Position numbers and translations under genes: made by a program. This document shows positions 10,141 through 19,744 of a DNA stretch of 64,000 nt, one piece after another. Every line of letters starts with the position of its first letter. The first letter of the stretch is position 1. Below the pieces are notes generated by a model that had not been told where the DNA came from, made no database searches, and was given only the letters and a program-made list of their open reading frames with translations. Source of the stretch: Athripsodes cinereus. Taxonomy: Eukaryota; Arthropoda; Insecta; Trichoptera; Leptoceridae. The DNA lies in the NCBI GenBank assembly GCA_947579605.1, contig OX388325.1:925572-989571 (forward strand), read 5' to 3'.

Positions 10141-13100
10141 ATGGATCGCGATGATAGCTTTACCAAAATTCAATACACTAAACAATTTCTATTACTTAGG
10201 AAAAAAGTTCTACCTCTGAATAAACCGACTTATGAAAAACTTAAGCAACATGGTCTTCTCAGAGTATCGAAAAAAACCTATCGAGGATGCCGTGCTGGAC
10301 GGAAAGTGCAGAAAAATTCAGAACCTAATAATATTGTTTCTATTAATTTGAATACCAGTCCCGGAAATCGTGAAATCACGAACAACTATAGACATCGACC
10401 TGTGCATAGAGAAATAACAATCGGATCTTGGAATGCTAGATCGATTAACAATAAAATTGAGGATATTAAGGAATTGTTTGTCAACTACAAACTTAACATA
10501 ATTGCACTATCGGAGACATGGCACGAAAATAGTCAATCCGTATGCCTACAACAACTTAGGAATGTGGGGTACAACATTATCGACCAAGCACGGGACATCA
10601 ACCCAAATCATCATAGTAACAATGTCAACTTTATCAACCACGGAGGAGTGGCCATAATTGCACAAGAGTCTTATAAATTAAATAATATCCGGCAGACGAA
10701 ATATTCCAAGTTTGAACATGTAGGTTGCAAAATTAGATCAAACAGCTCGGAGCTAATTCTTGTAGTACTTTATCGTCCTGGATCGGAAGCACCAAACTCC
10801 AAATTCTTCCAAGAATTCAGACTCTTATTGGAATCATTAGCAACCTACTCATGCCCGGTAGTGTTAACAGGTGATATAAATATAAGACTAGATAAGGTGA
10901 ATGACCCCAACTGTGCAAAACTTGTTAGAATCCTAGAAGACTTTAATAAAATCCAATCAGTTACAAATAGTACTCATGACGCTGGAGGAATTCTAGATAT
11001 AGTAATAAGTGGATCGGAAAACAAACCATCATTTTGTATAACGGAAGATGTGGGGCTATCTGATCACAGGCTGATAATTGCAAAATTCAGTTTTGCACCT
11101 CCAACTCCAATATACAAAAAGCGAACTGCTCGTTGTTGGACCAAATTCAACAAATTAGACTTTAAACAAGAACTCGCCTGCTCGAAACTCTGCGAAGCAG
11201 CCACTATTAATAATTTAGACCTAGATGCACTGGTTAAACTGTACAACAAACTGCTTTCTGAGCTGCTTGACAAGCATGCTCCATACAAAACTACTGTGTC
11301 TAGAATTAGAAATAAGGAGGCAGCACACTGGTTTGATGAAGAGTGTCATGAACAAAAGAAAGCTATGCGAAGGAAGGAAAGACTCTATCGTCAAACAAAG
11401 TCACAAGTTGAGCGCACACAATGGTTAATCTCTCAAAAAAGCTATAGAGAAATAGTAAATAAGAAAAAAGGAGATTATTGGAGAGACAAACTAGAATCCA
11501 ATAGGAATGAACCTAAAAAACTGTGGAACAACCTTAGAAACATCTGTGGAGACTCCACAAATAGTAATGCCTGTAACTCCAACATAACAGCAACTGAAAT
11601 CTCCAACCATCTCAAGACCAAGATTGACAACATTAGAAACGCACCACCATCAGCTTTACCTACAGTATCAAATTGTAAACTTTCTTACACTTTGAAAAAC
11701 CCTCTAATGTTGCGCAATTTCACAGAGATAGAAGAGAAAGATATTGAAAAACTTATCATATCACAGCCGAACAAGCAGTGTGACCTGGATCCTATTCCTA
11801 CCTGGCTCCTGAAAACTTGTGTCAATGAGTTGACTCCATTGATATCAAAAATAATTAACTTATCATTGAGTAATTGCGTAGTTCCAAATGATTTCAAAAA
11901 ATCAATTGTAACTCCTGCTTTGAAAAAACCCAACCTTGATCCTGATTGCCCTGATAATTACCGTCCCATCTCTAACCTTTCCTTTTGTTCCAAACTCCTA
12001 GAAAAAATAGTATCCTCTCAGATCACAAATTTCCTGAGCTCCACAGAAGTTCTTGCAAAAAATCAGTCCGCCTACAGGAAGTTTCATTCCACGGAATCAA
12101 CTCTATTGAGAACGACCTCTGATCTTATCTCAAGCATTGAATCTGGCAGCCTGGTACTAGTTTCATTTCTGGACATGAGTGCTGCTTTTGATACAGTTGA
12201 CCATGATATCCTACTTCAAAAACTGGAGAGGGAATTCGGCTTCAGAGATGATGTCCTGGGGTGGATTGCATCTTACCTAGAAGGACGTGAATGTGAACTC
12301 AAGTTCAATAACACGCCGCCTGAAAAAAGTTCATGCATATATGGTGTCCCCCAGGGTTCGGTACTTGGTCCACTACTCTTCAATCTATATACTAATGAGC
12401 TTGAGTTTCTAATCCAACAACTTGGTTTCCAAACATATTCTTATGCTGATGATCGACTTTTCTTCAAATCTTGCTCCCCAGAATCACAAGACCAACTAAA
12501 GCAAGGTGTTATCTCATGTATCTCTGAAATTTCGCACTGGATGTCAGTGAATAAATTAAAAATAAATCCAACAAAGACTGAATTTCTTTGGGTCGCTTCA
12601 CCGAGACGACAACACTTTATTAACTACGACCCCATATCCATCCAAAACATCAATATCATACCATCCAAACACGTTAAGTTTCTCGGAGCCTACATTGATA
12701 GCTCCTTATCTATGGATAAACACGTTTCATCCACCGTCAGTAAATGTTTCTTTGCACTACGACAATTAAGTCCCATAAGGAGATGCCTGACATCCCAGGA
12801 TGCTAAAACATTAATAAATGCCTTTGTGGTATCTCGGTTAGATTACTGTAATGGTATTCTGGCCAATTTACCACAATACCAGCTTCAAAGAATCCAATCT
12901 GTGCTCAACGCCGCTGCCCGGTTGATTTTCAAAATGGACCAACGGTCTCACATAACTACTACCCTCAAAAATCTGCACTGGCTCAAGTGCGCAGAAAGAG
13001 TGACTTTTAAGATTTGCCTCACAGTTTTCAAGTCCATTCACAATATGTCCCCATCATACATTTCCGATCTCTGTAGACAACAGGTTCCAAATCAAAGGCA

Positions 13101-13305
13101 AGCCACCCTTAGATCAGGCTCTGACGCAGGTGTCAGGCTGGCGGAGGTCAGTGTAAGAGGAAGACCAAAATATTCCTATCGAGCCTTCAGCTCGGCCGGA
13201 CCATCCATGTGGAATGATCTTCCTGAACAAGTGCGTAAGACACAGTCTCTTGCTTTGTTTAAGAGTCGGTTGAAAACACACTTGTTTGGCGTATCATATA
13301 CCTAA
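10141..13305 (+). CDS. Endonuclease/reverse transcriptase of L2-like LINE
   Basis: A 1054-residue uninterrupted ORF. After a basic N-terminus with YRGCRAGRKVQ (residues 47-57) comes an APE-type endonuclease at about 93-315: SWNARS near 96, LSETWHE near 123, GDINIR near 244, and SDHRL near 306. This enzyme nicks target DNA. The reverse transcriptase spans about 580-850: NYRPISNLSF, motif A LDMSAAFDTVDH near 677, motif B GVPQGSVLGPLLF near 735, and catalytic YADD near 767. The C-terminal region ends in FKSRLKTHLFG. All visible catalytic residues are present. The ATG at 10141 is the first in frame and precedes the conserved basic segment. No separate ORF1 is seen. It would prime reverse transcription at the chromosomal nick. 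The ORF could be functional, but expression is unknown. Confidence 0.93.
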   Translation: MDRDDSFTKIQYTKQFLLLRKKVLPLNKPTYEKLKQHGLLRVSKKTYRGCRAGRKVQKNSEPNNIVSINLNTSPGNREITNNYRHRPVHREITIGSWNARSINNKIEDIKELFVNYKLNIIALSETWHENSQSVCLQQLRNVGYNIIDQARDINPNHHSNNVNFINHGGVAIIAQESYKLNNIRQTKYSKFEHVGCKIRSNSSELILVVLYRPGSEAPNSKFFQEFRLLLESLATYSCPVVLTGDINIRLDKVNDPNCAKLVRILEDFNKIQSVTNSTHDAGGILDIVISGSENKPSFCITEDVGLSDHRLIIAKFSFAPPTPIYKKRTARCWTKFNKLDFKQELACSKLCEAATINNLDLDALVKLYNKLLSELLDKHAPYKTTVSRIRNKEAAHWFDEECHEQKKAMRRKERLYRQTKSQVERTQWLISQKSYREIVNKKKGDYWRDKLESNRNEPKKLWNNLRNICGDSTNSNACNSNITATEISNHLKTKIDNIRNAPPSALPTVSNCKLSYTLKNPLMLRNFTEIEEKDIEKLIISQPNKQCDLDPIPTWLLKTCVNELTPLISKIINLSLSNCVVPNDFKKSIVTPALKKPNLDPDCPDNYRPISNLSFCSKLLEKIVSSQITNFLSSTEVLAKNQSAYRKFHSTESTLLRTTSDLISSIESGSLVLVSFLDMSAAFDTVDHDILLQKLEREFGFRDDVLGWIASYLEGRECELKFNNTPPEKSSCIYGVPQGSVLGPLLFNLYTNELEFLIQQLGFQTYSYADDRLFFKSCSPESQDQLKQGVISCISEISHWMSVNKLKINPTKTEFLWVASPRRQHFINYDPISIQNINIIPSKHVKFLGAYIDSSLSMDKHVSSTVSKCFFALRQLSPIRRCLTSQDAKTLINAFVVSRLDYCNGILANLPQYQLQRIQSVLNAAARLIFKMDQRSHITTTLKNLHWLKCAERVTFKICLTVFKSIHNMSPSYISDLCRQQVPNQRQATLRSGSDAGVRLAEVSVRGRPKYSYRAFSSAGPSMWNDLPEQVRKTQSLALFKSRLKTHLFGVSYT

Positions 13306-13424
13306 CTGATATAAATTGTAAAATTCGTTTTTATTATTTTATATGTGTAGTTTATAACATAATCTGCTCATAAATACATATGTTTTAGGATTAAGTTACT
13401 AGTATTAACACAATATTTTAGGAT

Positions 13425-13460
13425 GCGCCCTTGAAGTGGATTTATTCCACAAAACGGCGC
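13425..13460 (+). promoter_or_regulatory. LINE 3' UTR stem-loop
   Basis: GCGCC at 13425-13429 pairs with GGCGC at 13456-13460. Inside it, GTGGA pairs with TCCAC around a TTTAT loop. LINE D copies keep the same outer stem with a different inner stem (19746-19779, 51725-51760). By analogy with stringent LINEs it is probably the RNA feature bound by the reverse transcriptase. That role is inference. Confidence 0.6.
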
Positions 13461-13487
13461 ATTATAAGTTGTCTATTATTATTATTA

Positions 13488-14899
13488 TGACTCTATCCAC
13501 GTTAACATCTTTCCTTCTACTCCTATCAGTTTTAACTTATCCAACAGCACTTTATGTGAGACTTTGTCAAATGCCTTGCTGAAATCTGTATAGATTGCAT
13601 CAATTTGACTTTTTTCAGCAAGACATTCGGCAATGTCGTTTGTGTATACTGCTAAATTAGTTTCAGTTGATCGACCAGATAAAAATCCATGCTGCTCCGG
13701 AGAAATGGTTGGTCTGATTTTACCGATAATGTTATCCAACACAAGGGACTCAAACATTTTTGGCAGCGCAGATTGGATACATATCGGTCTGTAGTTGGAT
13801 ATGTTATTTTTATCACCTGATTTAAATATAGGAGTAAGGTATCCCTCCTTCCACACTTCAGGAAAAATACCTGAGGATAAAGATGCATTGAAAATAATTG
13901 TGAGAGGATAAATTAATGCATTTGAGCAGTTTTTGAGAAATTTGGTTGGAATTTTATCAGGACCGGCTCCTTTGTTTGGATCTAGGGATTTTATTTTTTT
14001 CTCTATTTTGTTAGGTGCAATGTAACAATCTGAAATACATATTTGAGAAGATTCTTGGACCTTCATGTAATCATTAGTATCTTCGGAAACACTTTTACTA
14101 TTGCTACTTACATTATACACTTTTTTAAAACAGCAAGCAAATAATTCAACTATTTCATTAACACTTTGTCCGAATTTATTCTCGTGGTGCATTGTTCCTG
14201 GGTAGCCATTGCCATCATTATTAATAGATCTGTAAAAATTCCAAAACGCCTTAGAGTCTTTATTGATGGATTTTTCTACTTGATCGGTATAATTATTTAG
14301 ACAAGATTTTGCCACGCTTTTGCACTGTTGACGTAAGATTGAGAATTTAGAATAATCTTTCGGATTCCGAGTTAATTTGTATATTTTATGTGCTTCCTTT
14401 TTTTGTGAAATTAGTTTCCTTAATTCGACATTAACCCATTTAGGAAAATAATTTTGCTTTATATGAATCTCTTTCACATGAGACTCTATTATGCGGTATA
14501 TTTCTGTGTAAAAATAAGAAACTTGATCGTTTACATCTGTGATACTATGAAGTATAGTCCAATCTACATTTATTATTTCGTTCGCAATCTTTTCATAATC
14601 ACATTTGGAAAAATCTCTGAAAGTAACTTGGCTGGTTAAGCTATTGTCGATTTTATTATTTATAATAATATCGAGTGGTGGGTGGTGTTCATCTAATGGC
14701 ATCAGGATATCACAGGAATAACTTATATGAGCAGCGTTGTCAGTATCAAAAGCAAGGTCAAGAATTCGACCATTTTTATTCTCTACTTTGTTCATTTGCG
14801 ACATGTTCAAAAAAGATGCCATTTCTTGAACCTCTATTGTCCTTGGATCAGTGCCTAGCTCTACATTTCTAAGCATTTGTTCTTCCTCAGTGTTATTAT
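13488..14899 (-). pseudogene. Jockey-like LINE ORF, N-terminal half (EN end to RT motif A)
   Basis: The minus strand is open from about 14899 through 13485. The visible part begins inside the endonuclease, in the stretch after the usual GDFN motif (TEEEQMLRNVELG) and including GRILDLAF and DEHHPPLD. It continues through a linker with FPKWVNVELRKLISQKK and KAFWNFYRSI. It then enters the reverse transcriptase with DKIPTKFLKNC, NYRPICIQSALPK and motif A TDFSKAFDKVSH near residue 430 of the 463 counted from the first Met. It stops at MLTWIES where the nested LINE begins. The first 200 or so endonuclease residues are absent, so the copy was already 5' truncated. Its continuation is at 9602-8553. 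Confidence 0.88.
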
Positions 14900-15123
14900 A
14901 AATGAATATTATAATTGATATTTCAATTGATCAGTGTTATTATAATTGATATTTATTAATTCCATTTGTGGCTTTATTAATTTTCGAGTCTGCTTTCGAA
15001 GGTTTCCGCTCTCGTCGTCATGTAAATCTCAAATTAGTCACTTTCGTTTATTTTAATATTTAAGTTTTGTTCATTATTTTGTCAAAATAAATATATTTTT
15101 TAAGAATCAATCGGTTTGAAGTA
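14900..15123. other. Unassigned, with local duplication
   Basis: CAGTGTTATTATAA occurs twice within 14895-14950, next to the truncated end of the jockey-like LINE. The rest is unrecognised. Confidence 0.4.
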
Positions 15124-15600
15124 ATTTTGAATGTTTTTTAAATATTCTACAATGCACATCCGTTACTTGATTTTTTAAAAATCGCGATCGATTTCGGTAA
15201 ACCTTTACCATTGACGAGCGAGATAATACTGACTAATATTTTTGTTAAAACATCTACAAAAACAAATAATTGAAAACAATAGCTGCACCTGTTAAGGATT
15301 AGGCATTGTAAACATTGTAGGCATTGTAAACACATTAATAAAGCTTTGAATTCAAACGTAAATATTGTAAATAAAGTAATAAATCATTATAAATCACCTC
15401 TTCTCACAATGTTTACAATGCCTAATCCTTAACAGGTGCAGCTATTGTTTTCAATTATTTGTTTTTGTAGATGTTTTAACAAAAATATTAGTCAGTATTA
15501 TCTCGCTCGTCAATGGTAAAGGTTTACCGAAATCGATCGCGATTTTTAAAAAATCAAGTAACGGATGTGCATTGTAGAATATTTAAAAAACATTCAAAAT
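15124..15600. repeat. 195-bp perfect inverted repeat with 87-bp spacer
   Basis: Left arm 15124-15318 and right arm 15406-15600 appear identical in reverse complement over all 195 positions by direct reading (outer ends ATTTTGAAT / ATTCAAAAT). The spacer 15319-15405 holds AATAAAGC and AATAAAGT. A transcript would fold into a long hairpin. No TIR element with this sequence is seen elsewhere in the window. CGGTTTGAAGTAATT occurs in direct orientation outside both sides (15112-15126, 15645-15659). Confidence 0.92.
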
Positions 15601-15725
15601 GTCTCGTAACTGTTACATAGTTAATCCTTCTAAAATAACTGATACGGTTTGAAGTAATTCTAAATTTTTGCGAATCATATGGAACTTTTATGAGTAGTGC
15701 AGATAGGCATATATATGTTGACAGT

Positions 15726-15830
15726 CCAATCCCATAACTCAAAAGGCAGAAATGTCTTATATTCGAGAAACCACCATTTTTGTAATTTTGCTATATTTAT
15801 ATTATGCTTTAAAAACACAACAGATTATGG
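15726..15830 (+). repeat. Repeat J, interrupted
   Basis: The sequence AACTCAAAAGGCAGAAATGTCTTATATTCGAGAAA through TTATGCTTTAAAAACACAACAGA is repeat J, a non-coding family. Other copies are at 19437-19560, 33236-33350 and 53015-53142. Its last bases (AGTGAAAT) resume at about 16516, after a TIR element. Confidence 0.7.
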
Positions 15831-16516
15831 CAAATTCTGAATCATAAAATAGTTTAGTTGCACTAACTAAGTCAACTAAGTGTGAGGAGATAGTTGAGTC
15901 ATGATAATTAGTTCTAATTCGTATTCACAGTTTTCCGTACTAATTTAGTTAATTAGTTCATTTTGACACCTTAGTACAACTATAAATTTCGTCGCACTAT
16001 GGATTTCGTATTCAGAATGAAATTTTAGTTGACAGCCGACGACTAAAATAAGTTGGATTTGGCAGAATTTTATTCGCGACTTTTGATGTGCGAATATTAT
16101 TAGTTGATGTCATTTTACCGCAGAATATTGCTATATTTTGGAAGTGTTAAGTTGTTTTTTTCAATTAAAAGTAAAAATTTATATTTTTAGGGCCCTCGCA
16201 ACTATTAGCATGTATAAATTGTAAAATTACACCACCACCGACGCAAATACGAACGCCAAAATATATCGGCAAATCTGACATTTCACAATTTTCACGCGCG
16301 ACAACTATTAAATTGTTGCCAGAAGTGTAAATCGGAAAGTGAAAAACATTTTGTATCGCGGCATCACTGACTAATATTAGTTTGTCCCATAGATTTTACC
16401 GTTTGCACTTGGTGGTTCTCGAGTTTATAGTTCATTATTAATGCTGAATACTACATAATAACTAATATTGATAAACTTTTTAGTTAGTTAGTTCATTAAG
16501 ATTCAGAATTGGCCCT
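15822..16516. mobile_element. TIR element V (about 690 bp) inserted in repeat J
   Basis: Left end GGCAAATTCTGAATC and right end GATTCAGAATTGGCCC form terminal inverted repeats. Sub-terminal TTAGTTAGTxxA blocks are also inverted. No transposase is encoded, so it is non-autonomous. The flanks join to a continuous J repeat when the element is removed. Superfamily not assigned. Confidence 0.65.
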
Positions 16517-16535
16517 AGTGAAATATACTATATAA

Positions 16536-17844
16536 TAATAATAATCGCACTGTTATTAAAGACATACATACGTTGTCTTTATTCCGTTCAATAGTTAAAC
16601 AATTCGAAATGTTTATTTGTGGAATTAAAAATAGGTACATTTTTTTTCATAACTAAATATTTAATATATAAATAGAACCGTGTATTTTTTATAGTAATTT
16701 GTTTGTGGAATTGATAGAGTGGAGTTGATTGTGTGTATTAACAATGAAATCAAAATTTTCGTAATTTTCGACTTGTTGAGTTGTGTAACTGGACGATCGA
16801 TATTACCATCCATTTGATGCATAAATAAGTGACTATCTATAGAACATAAATACATTGTCATCTATTATGTTATACTAGTGTACTTCTACCCGGCTTTGCT
16901 GAGAACTTGTTGACTAACTAACATTTTTTTTATAGTTAGGATTATGTTTTCACCTTCTCAAACTTTTCATATATGTGTGTGTGGTTTTTATTGTTTTGAC
17001 AAGTGTATGTTGATTCATACCTCGGGTTTTGTCTGTTTTATTAAAAAATTCGAAATTATGTGAACGTATCTAAACTTCAATTATTTTGAACTATTTTTAT
17101 GTAGATATGTTTGTAGTATTTTACCTGGAGAACAAGAATCTGAAAGAATTTTAAGATTTTTTTAAGTACAAAGTTAATCATTTGGTTTTTTCCTACGCGT
17201 TTGACATGTCACAAGTATACTGAAATTTTTACGTTTGACTGATTAGAGTTAGGTTAGAGTTAGTCTGGTGAAATTTTATTCAAAATCACAATGCATATTA
17301 AGATTTTAAGATTAAAGAGCACACATATCTATTATAGAAAAAATATTGAAACTTTTAACAAAAATCTAAATAAAAAAAGCTTAGTTATAGTAAATAGTAA
17401 AAATGAAGAAAAAAAATAATAAGAAAAACAATAAAAACAAACGTAAAAATGAAACACAATTCAAAGTTAACGAAAATTGATAATGAAAAATAAAAGAAAC
17501 AGTGGTCATTTGGAAAAGGGAAGTATAGGAGATTCATCTAAAAGAAGGGACAAAAGTTTAATTAAAACCCGATTTACATTTCCGCGGATCATAAGTTGCT
17601 GGCTAATAATTGTTTAATTTATTATGATGTCTACAAAGTATATACAAACAAACGAACGGCCAGATATTATATTAGATTGTATGATATAATAGTTATTATG
17701 ATTGTACTGAAGAGTTCATGGATGGACATTTCTGCACAGATGTACTGGTATATAAAATGAAGGTGAATATAGCACAAACTACATAATACAGTATACATTC
17801 AACCTATTCCATAGAAACTTGGAGGGCGAGGAGGATCTACTTAT
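16536..17844. other. Largely unassigned AT-rich stretch with a J-related block
   Basis: Positions 16650-16810 share GTGGAATTGATAGAGTGG and ATTTTCGACTTGTTGAGTTG with the reverse-oriented 18655-18785 block and with 27280-27340. The rest is AT-rich with no ORF or recognised repeat. Confidence 0.45.
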
Positions 17845-18048
17845 CTTGTAGGAAAGAGGTGTCTAAGAACTACGTGGCTTCGTGTCATGGATCAAATTAT
17901 CAAGGATAAGCGAAATCGGCGAGCATGTACGGGAAATTGTATAACTGAAGAAGAAGCGAAAGTATAGAGATGTGTTGCATTACATACTCTTAGCCTATCC
18001 CATTTGGGATATGGCGTAAGGCTATGGTGTAACATAGTAGATAGTATA
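17845..18048 (+). mobile_element. Diverged RTE-like LINE family A 3' end
   Basis: AGAACTACGTGGCTTCGTGTCATGGATCAAAT, CGAAATCGGCGAGCATGTA and CCCATTTGGGATATGGCGTAAGG keep the order of the family A end with many substitutions. This is among the older A copies. Confidence 0.7.
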
Positions 18049-18089
18049 TCAAATAGAAAATATCTTACACTATTTTCCGTATATTTTCT

Positions 18090-18395
18090 ACTAATTCCGT
18101 TTTGTTTTTCATTACTTACCCTTTATTTTCCACTAGTTTCCGTTTATACCACTAATATCCATTAACATTTCACTAGTTTTCGTCTAGTTTCCACTAGTTT
18201 TCGTTTAGTTTCCACTAGTTTCAGTTTAATTTCTTCTGACTTCCATTCATTTTCCACTAATTTCAATTTGTTTTCCACTACTTTTCTTATAATTTCGATT
18301 TGTTTTCCACAAGTTCAGTTAATTTTTCACCAGTTTCCGTTTGTATTTTTATAATATCCACTTGTTTTCCACTATTTCCTTTTATTTTCCACAAG
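18090..18395 (+). repeat. Degenerate minisatellite, about 20-bp unit
   Basis: About 15 imperfect copies of a unit close to TTTTCCACTAGTTTCCGTTT. Units vary in length from about 18 to 24 bp. Non-coding. Confidence 0.85.
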
Positions 18396-18654
18396 GCATC
18401 ACCACTTCTTCTGGGATCGTGATGACACAACAGCAGTTAATAGGTAGAAATTATTGCTTAAAACACTCGCAAACAGGTGGATGATCATAAGAAGAAAAGA
18501 ATAAGTAGAAATTACATAGACGAATAGCAAGAGAACATTTGTTTTTTTTCTTGTTACTATTAATTTAAAAATCTAAGTTGAATGTAATTTAATTTATAAT
18601 ACATAACATGTAGACACATCTTGATCGCATAATAAATACATTTATAAGTACATA

Positions 18655-18785
18655 ATCGAATTGTCAGTTCCACAACTCAACAAGTCGAAAATTTTAATTT
18701 AATATTGATAAAACCTCCACACAATCTACGCCACTATTTCAATTCCATAAATAAATAACTACGATAAAATCACGGTTCCCTATAT
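18655..18785 (-). repeat. J-related repeat block
   Basis: The reverse complement matches 16650-16810 in the order GTTATTTATTTATGGAATTG, GTGGCGTAGATTGTGTG, AAAATTTTCGACTTGTTGAG. Non-coding. Confidence 0.55.
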
Positions 18786-18786
18786 A

Positions 18787-18971
18787 TTTTTTTTTTTTTA
18801 AAAAGATATATCTGGGTTTTTGTTATAAACCCAAATACAACCTTATACACCTTTCACAGTAAGCTATTAAAAGCTTGTGTCGTGAAAGGGGAGTTTGCCG
18901 GCACCTGGTATCGAACCACGGACCCCTTGTTCACGAGGCCGAGACTCTACCTCCAGGCTACCGACGAACTC
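18787..18971 (-). mobile_element. SINE S, minus strand
   Basis: A well-preserved copy. The poly(T) at 18787 is the A tail. Then follow AGATATATCTGGG, TATAAACCCAAATACAACCT, AAGCTTGTGTCGTG, a reversed B box (GGTATCGAACCACGG) and a reversed A box (CTACCTCCAGGCTACCGACG). tRNA-derived and dependent on LINE machinery. Confidence 0.9.
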
Positions 18972-19134
18972 GTTTAAATATATAGTTGTCATTATCAGAT
19001 ATGTAGTTAGATTTTTATTGATTTGTTAGAATTTTTAATAGTTAGATTTAGTTGGAATTAGATAGTTAGAAATAGAAATATAGTAAGAATTAGAATGATT
19101 AGAAAATATAAATATATAAATATAGTAGCTGACC

Positions 19135-19436
19135 CGGCAAACATTGTTTTGCCTTATACATTATGCCATTATACTAATATCGCTATTAAAAAATAGGGAT
19201 TGATAGAAGAAGGGTGAAAATTTAGCACTGTATGTATTTTTTAATGCCTCACCATAAAAAAAAATAAAATAAAATAATCGTGGTAGACCGCCCTTAACTT
19301 TTAGGGGTATGATAAATAGATGTTGACCGATTCTCAGGCCTACCCGATAAGCACACAAAATTTCATCAAAATCGGTTGAGCCGTTTCGGAGGAGTATGAT
19401 AACAAACACCATGACACGAGAATTTTATATATTAGA
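19135..19436 (-). mobile_element. Non-autonomous Helitron-like element
   Basis: On the minus strand it starts TCTAATATATAAAATTCTCG and ends with a short hairpin (GGCAAA..GTTTGCC type, slightly mutated) about 11 bases before CTAC, where other copies have CTAG. Helitrons have 5' TC and 3' CTRR ends and no inverted repeats or target duplication, which this family fits. The body includes the diagnostic CCTCCGAAACGGCT and CGATTTTGATGAAATTTTG blocks. No Rep/helicase is encoded. Repeat J adjoins its 5' end. Confidence 0.8.
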
Positions 19437-19560
19437 ATTTCACTTTCTGTTGTGTTTTTGAAGCATAATATTATGAATATAGCAAAATTACAAAAATGTT
19501 GATTTCTCGAATTTGAGACATTTCTACTTGTTGAGGTATGGAACTGTACAGTCGATACGA
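19437..19560 (-). repeat. Repeat J adjoining the Helitron 5' end
   Basis: The reverse complement reads ACTGTACAGTTCCATACCTC through ATTATGCTTCAAAAACACAAC and AGAAAGTGAAAT, ending at the Helitron TC terminus. The same junction is seen at 53142/53143. Confidence 0.7.
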
Positions 19561-19744
19561 CAATACTGGTTGGTATTAATAATATAAATTTGACACAGTT
19601 ATCCCTACATGGCAATACTACCATTCACCACACATGTATGTATACATGCATATGTCATTTTGACAGGTAACTACATAGGTAAGTAGGTACCTGTCCATAG
19701 ATAATAATAATAATAACGATGTATGTCTGTTGGATGATTTATTC

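Larger units (their letters stand above)
9603..13487 (+). mobile_element. Near-complete L2-like LINE nested in jockey-like LINE
   Basis: A plus-strand non-LTR retrotransposon of about 3.9 kb: a 5' leader at 9603-10140 (including a TG-repeat at 10008-10031), one long ORF at 10141-13305, a 3' UTR with a stem-loop at 13425-13460, and a terminal ATT repeat ending about 13487. Both edges coincide with the breakpoint in the minus-strand LINE ORF. Related truncated 3' ends lie at 1311-1640 (+) and 42146-42235 (-). A long intact ORF plus clean edges indicate a recent insertion. I assign the L2/CR1 group from the ORF order and the ATT tail. Confidence 0.9.
7936..14899 (-). mobile_element. Jockey-like LINE, 5' truncated, split by a nested LINE
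   Basis: A minus-strand non-LTR retrotransposon. The 3' tail (TTTATTTATTTATTT on this strand) and a roughly 610-bp 3' UTR lie at 7936-8552. The C-terminal half of its ORF is at 8553-9602 and the N-terminal half at about 13488-14899. The plus-strand L2-like LINE at 9603-13487 sits between them. The break falls inside the reverse-transcriptase domain, between motif A and motif B. The 5' side is lost within the endonuclease domain at about 14899. Both coding halves remain open, so the element was young when interrupted. Clade name is from motif style only. Confidence 0.88.
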
